Positions 62,394 through 64,000 of a DNA stretch of 64,000 nt are shown here, piece by piece. Source of the DNA: Magnetococcales bacterium WMHbinv6 (lineage in GTDB: Bacteria; Pseudomonadota; Magnetococcia; Magnetococcales; Magnetaquicoccaceae); the NCBI GenBank assembly GCA_002753135.1, contig PDZV01000020.1:1-64000 (forward strand). The letters are read 5' to 3'. A model generated the notes under the pieces. That model was given only the letters and a program-made list of their open reading frames with translations, was not told where the DNA came from and did no database searches. Position 1 is the stretch's first letter. Each line of letters opens with the position of its first letter. A program made the position numbers and the translations under genes.

Positions 62394-64000
62394 TCAGTTC
62401 ATCCATTCTTCATCAAACCCCGCAAAAGGATCATGGCCGCCTGGGTCTGTGCCATATGTGCTGTCTGCAACACCTTCTGCACATATAACACCCGCAACAC
62501 CCGCAACATGTTGCACCTGTTGCACCTGTTGCATATGTAGCACCTGTTGCACCTGTTGCAGTGGAATTACATCATCTCTCCCCCCAGAAGTGGGAATATC
62601 ATATCTGCTATTCCTATGGGGTCCGACTTTAAGAAGCAGTCCCCCTTTCACCATACGTATGATACAGAACCGGATGGAATCTTGATCTTTGCCGATAAAG
62701 GAAGCTATCTCCTGGCGGGTTAGTGATCGGCAAGCATGGCGAATTGCCTCTATGATTTCGGATTGCTCCGGGGTCAATCTTGCCCGTGCCGCTTCTTGCT
62801 CGTCCATCAAACTCCAGGTCATGTTCTCACGGTCCCACTTGATTTCAAGCGGCGAGTCGTCCACAAGGTCACGGCCAGTACGGTGCAAGGTCAAATGGCT
62901 GTCAGAGCCTGCTTTGCGTTTTACAATCAAGGTTCCGTCGCAGCCGCCAGCCAGGCCGGTGGTGCCGCTGATTTCGTTAGCTGGTGATTCGGCATCGGTC
63001 ATTTTCCTGGTGTGGTGAACAATCAGCACGGTAACGCTGTGTTTTTCTGCCAGAGCCTTGAACACTGCGACAACAGCATAGTCTTCGCCGTACAGGTCGC
63101 CATTCCGTCCCCGTGGTGGACGAATACGTGCCAGGGTGTCAAGAATGACGACCTTTGTTCCTGGATGGCTGGTCAACCATTCGTCTAATAGATCAACGCC
63201 GCCTTGGTCGATTCGCGGCCATTCCAACGCAAAATGGACATTGCCCGTTGGCTGATCATGACAAACCTGTGAGATTCGGTTCTGTAGCCGCCGCTGGTGA
63301 TCTTCCAATGAGACATAGAGCGCCGTTCCTTGTGCGGCAAACAGGCTGCCGAACACTCGCCGCCCATAAGCCACTGACAACAGCAAGTGAAGACACAGCC
63401 ATGATTTGCCAGCCTTTGGAGCGCCTGCCATAAGATAAACGCCTGGAGTTGATAGCAGGCCCGTGACGCACCATTCAACCGGATCAAAAGTTTTCGCCAT
63501 CAATTCCGTCATGGTGAAGGTGGGCGGCTTGTCCGGTGCCGGTGCCCCTTCCGCCTGCGGTGCCTCAATCAACTGTGCCTGTTCTATCAGTTGTCGCGCA
63601 GCATTAAGCCCATGCAGTTGGTGAAAGTCGTTTACATCTTTGCCCTGCTCACCAGGGTCAAACCTTGGCACGGCCAACCACCCACCAACAGCCTGCGCCG
63701 CTGCAACCGCGTGATGATTCGGGGTGCCATCTGGCTTGATGTCTGCCAGAACAACCAGCCTTGCCGATGGATATTTGCCCCTCAGCCACTGGCAGACAGC
63801 AGGCAAGTTTTTGTCGCTCAGTGCAGCAATACCGATTGCTCCAGATGCCATGCTGCCGCTGGTGACGGTTGCAACGCCTTCCCCAACCAGGAAGGTTTGC
63901 CCGGTGCCGTCGCCCTGTGGCGAGTCGCTTGTTGCCCACCAGCCGCCTTTGATGGTTCCTCCCAGAAGGAAAGCCTTCAAACCCTGCTCATCGATCATGG
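62394..64000 (-). CDS. Toprim/AAA+ helicase-primase of a mobile element (5' end beyond window)
   Basis: At least 534 residues, running off the right edge; an in-frame ATG at 63998 is within the Toprim region (LGGTIKGGWW), so the true start and probably a zinc-finger primase part lie outside. Toprim motifs GEGVATVTSG and VVLADIKPDG come first. A RecA/RepA-like helicase domain follows, with Walker A GAPKAGKSW, Walker B KVVILDTLARIRP and LIVHHTRK. The C-terminus has a helix-turn-helix-like segment, then a repetitive QQVQQV tail. Typical replication protein of integrated phages or satellites. Confidence 0.82.
   Translation of the reverse strand, partial: MIDEQGLKAFLLGGTIKGGWWATSDSPQGDGTGQTFLVGEGVATVTSGSMASGAIGIAALSDKNLPAVCQWLRGKYPSARLVVLADIKPDGTPNHHAVAAAQAVGGWLAVPRFDPGEQGKDVNDFHQLHGLNAARQLIEQAQLIEAPQAEGAPAPDKPPTFTMTELMAKTFDPVEWCVTGLLSTPGVYLMAGAPKAGKSWLCLHLLLSVAYGRRVFGSLFAAQGTALYVSLEDHQRRLQNRISQVCHDQPTGNVHFALEWPRIDQGGVDLLDEWLTSHPGTKVVILDTLARIRPPRGRNGDLYGEDYAVVAVFKALAEKHSVTVLIVHHTRKMTDAESPANEISGTTGLAGGCDGTLIVKRKAGSDSHLTLHRTGRDLVDDSPLEIKWDRENMTWSLMDEQEAARARLTPEQSEIIEAIRHACRSLTRQEIASFIGKDQDSIRFCIIRMVKGGLLLKVGPHRNSRYDIPTSGGRDDVIPLQQVQQVLHMQQVQQVQHVAGVAGVICAEGVADSTYGTDPGGHDPFAGFDEEWMN
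62508..62562. repeat. 9-bp repeats encoding the helicase-primase C-terminal tail
   Basis: TTGCACCTG-type units (with variants CACCTGTTG) repeated several times inside the 3' end of the gene, giving the QQVQ(Q/H)V tail on the minus strand. The period is a multiple of three, so the reading frame is kept. Confidence 0.7.

Noticed and set aside
62328-62562. CRISPR array
   Set aside because: The repeats are 9 bp and directly abutting with no spacers, and no cas genes are present.

Overview
The window reads as the chromosome of a free-living, motile, respiring Gram-negative proteobacterium. It carries Complex I genes, a three-subunit cytochrome bc1 complex, an F0 ATP synthase operon separate from F1, a true DsrC with DsrM- and DsrK-like partners, an NtrBC pair and a large late-flagellar cluster. 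The mixture (sulfur redox proteins, several divergent flagellins, FliW, an F0-only operon) would fit a Magnetococcales-type lineage, but that placement is inference; no 16S rRNA or magnetosome gene is present.

Layout. 0-2.7 kb: nuoABCD (minus). 2.9-6.4 kb: trmL, then petABC (plus), closed by a strong terminator. 6.4-8.5 kb: a translationally coupled ferredoxin-purD-purE operon (minus). 8.9-11.6 kb: dsrC-dsrM-dsrK. 11.7-16.8 kb: rph, trmFO, an M23 endopeptidase and prmC. 16.8-27.8 kb: a minus-strand flagellar operon in the order flgK-flgL-fliW-long flagellin-fliW-short flagellin-flaG-like-fliD-fliS-fliS-fliT-like, with a sigma-54-type promoter in front of flgK. 28-45 kb: housekeeping genes (suhB, mscK-like channel, copA, a Nudix gene, queF, an MCP, a nitronate monooxygenase-like gene, ygfZ, thiC, argB-bioH-bioC). 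45-49.7 kb: an SH3-domain protein, a PII-like protein, dusB, ntrB and ntrC. 49.7-51.9 kb: atpI-atpB-atpE-atpF with a promoter and terminator of its own.

From 52 to 61 kb the content changes to signalling genes separated by long AT-rich spacers: a double-GAF diguanylate cyclase, a divergent CI/LexA-like repressor, a NarL-type response regulator, and a tightly coupled operon of outer-membrane barrel, periplasmic binding protein and hybrid kinase with an HPt domain. Two non-protein signals stand out here. One is a set of three TGTAG-N8 sites in front of the repressor. The other is a candidate structured RNA of about 185 nt (promoter-like sequence, nested stems, U-tract terminator) between the kinase and the response regulator.

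At 61.0 kb a tRNA-Arg(CCT) marks the likely edge of an integrated mobile element. Beyond it lie a terminase-small-subunit-like gene, an unknown gene and a Toprim/AAA helicase-primase that runs off the window, with short tandem repeats between and within them. The strongest candidates for something new are the structured RNA, the repressor operator array, the barrel/binding-protein/phosphorelay module, and the paired FliW-flagellin arrangement.
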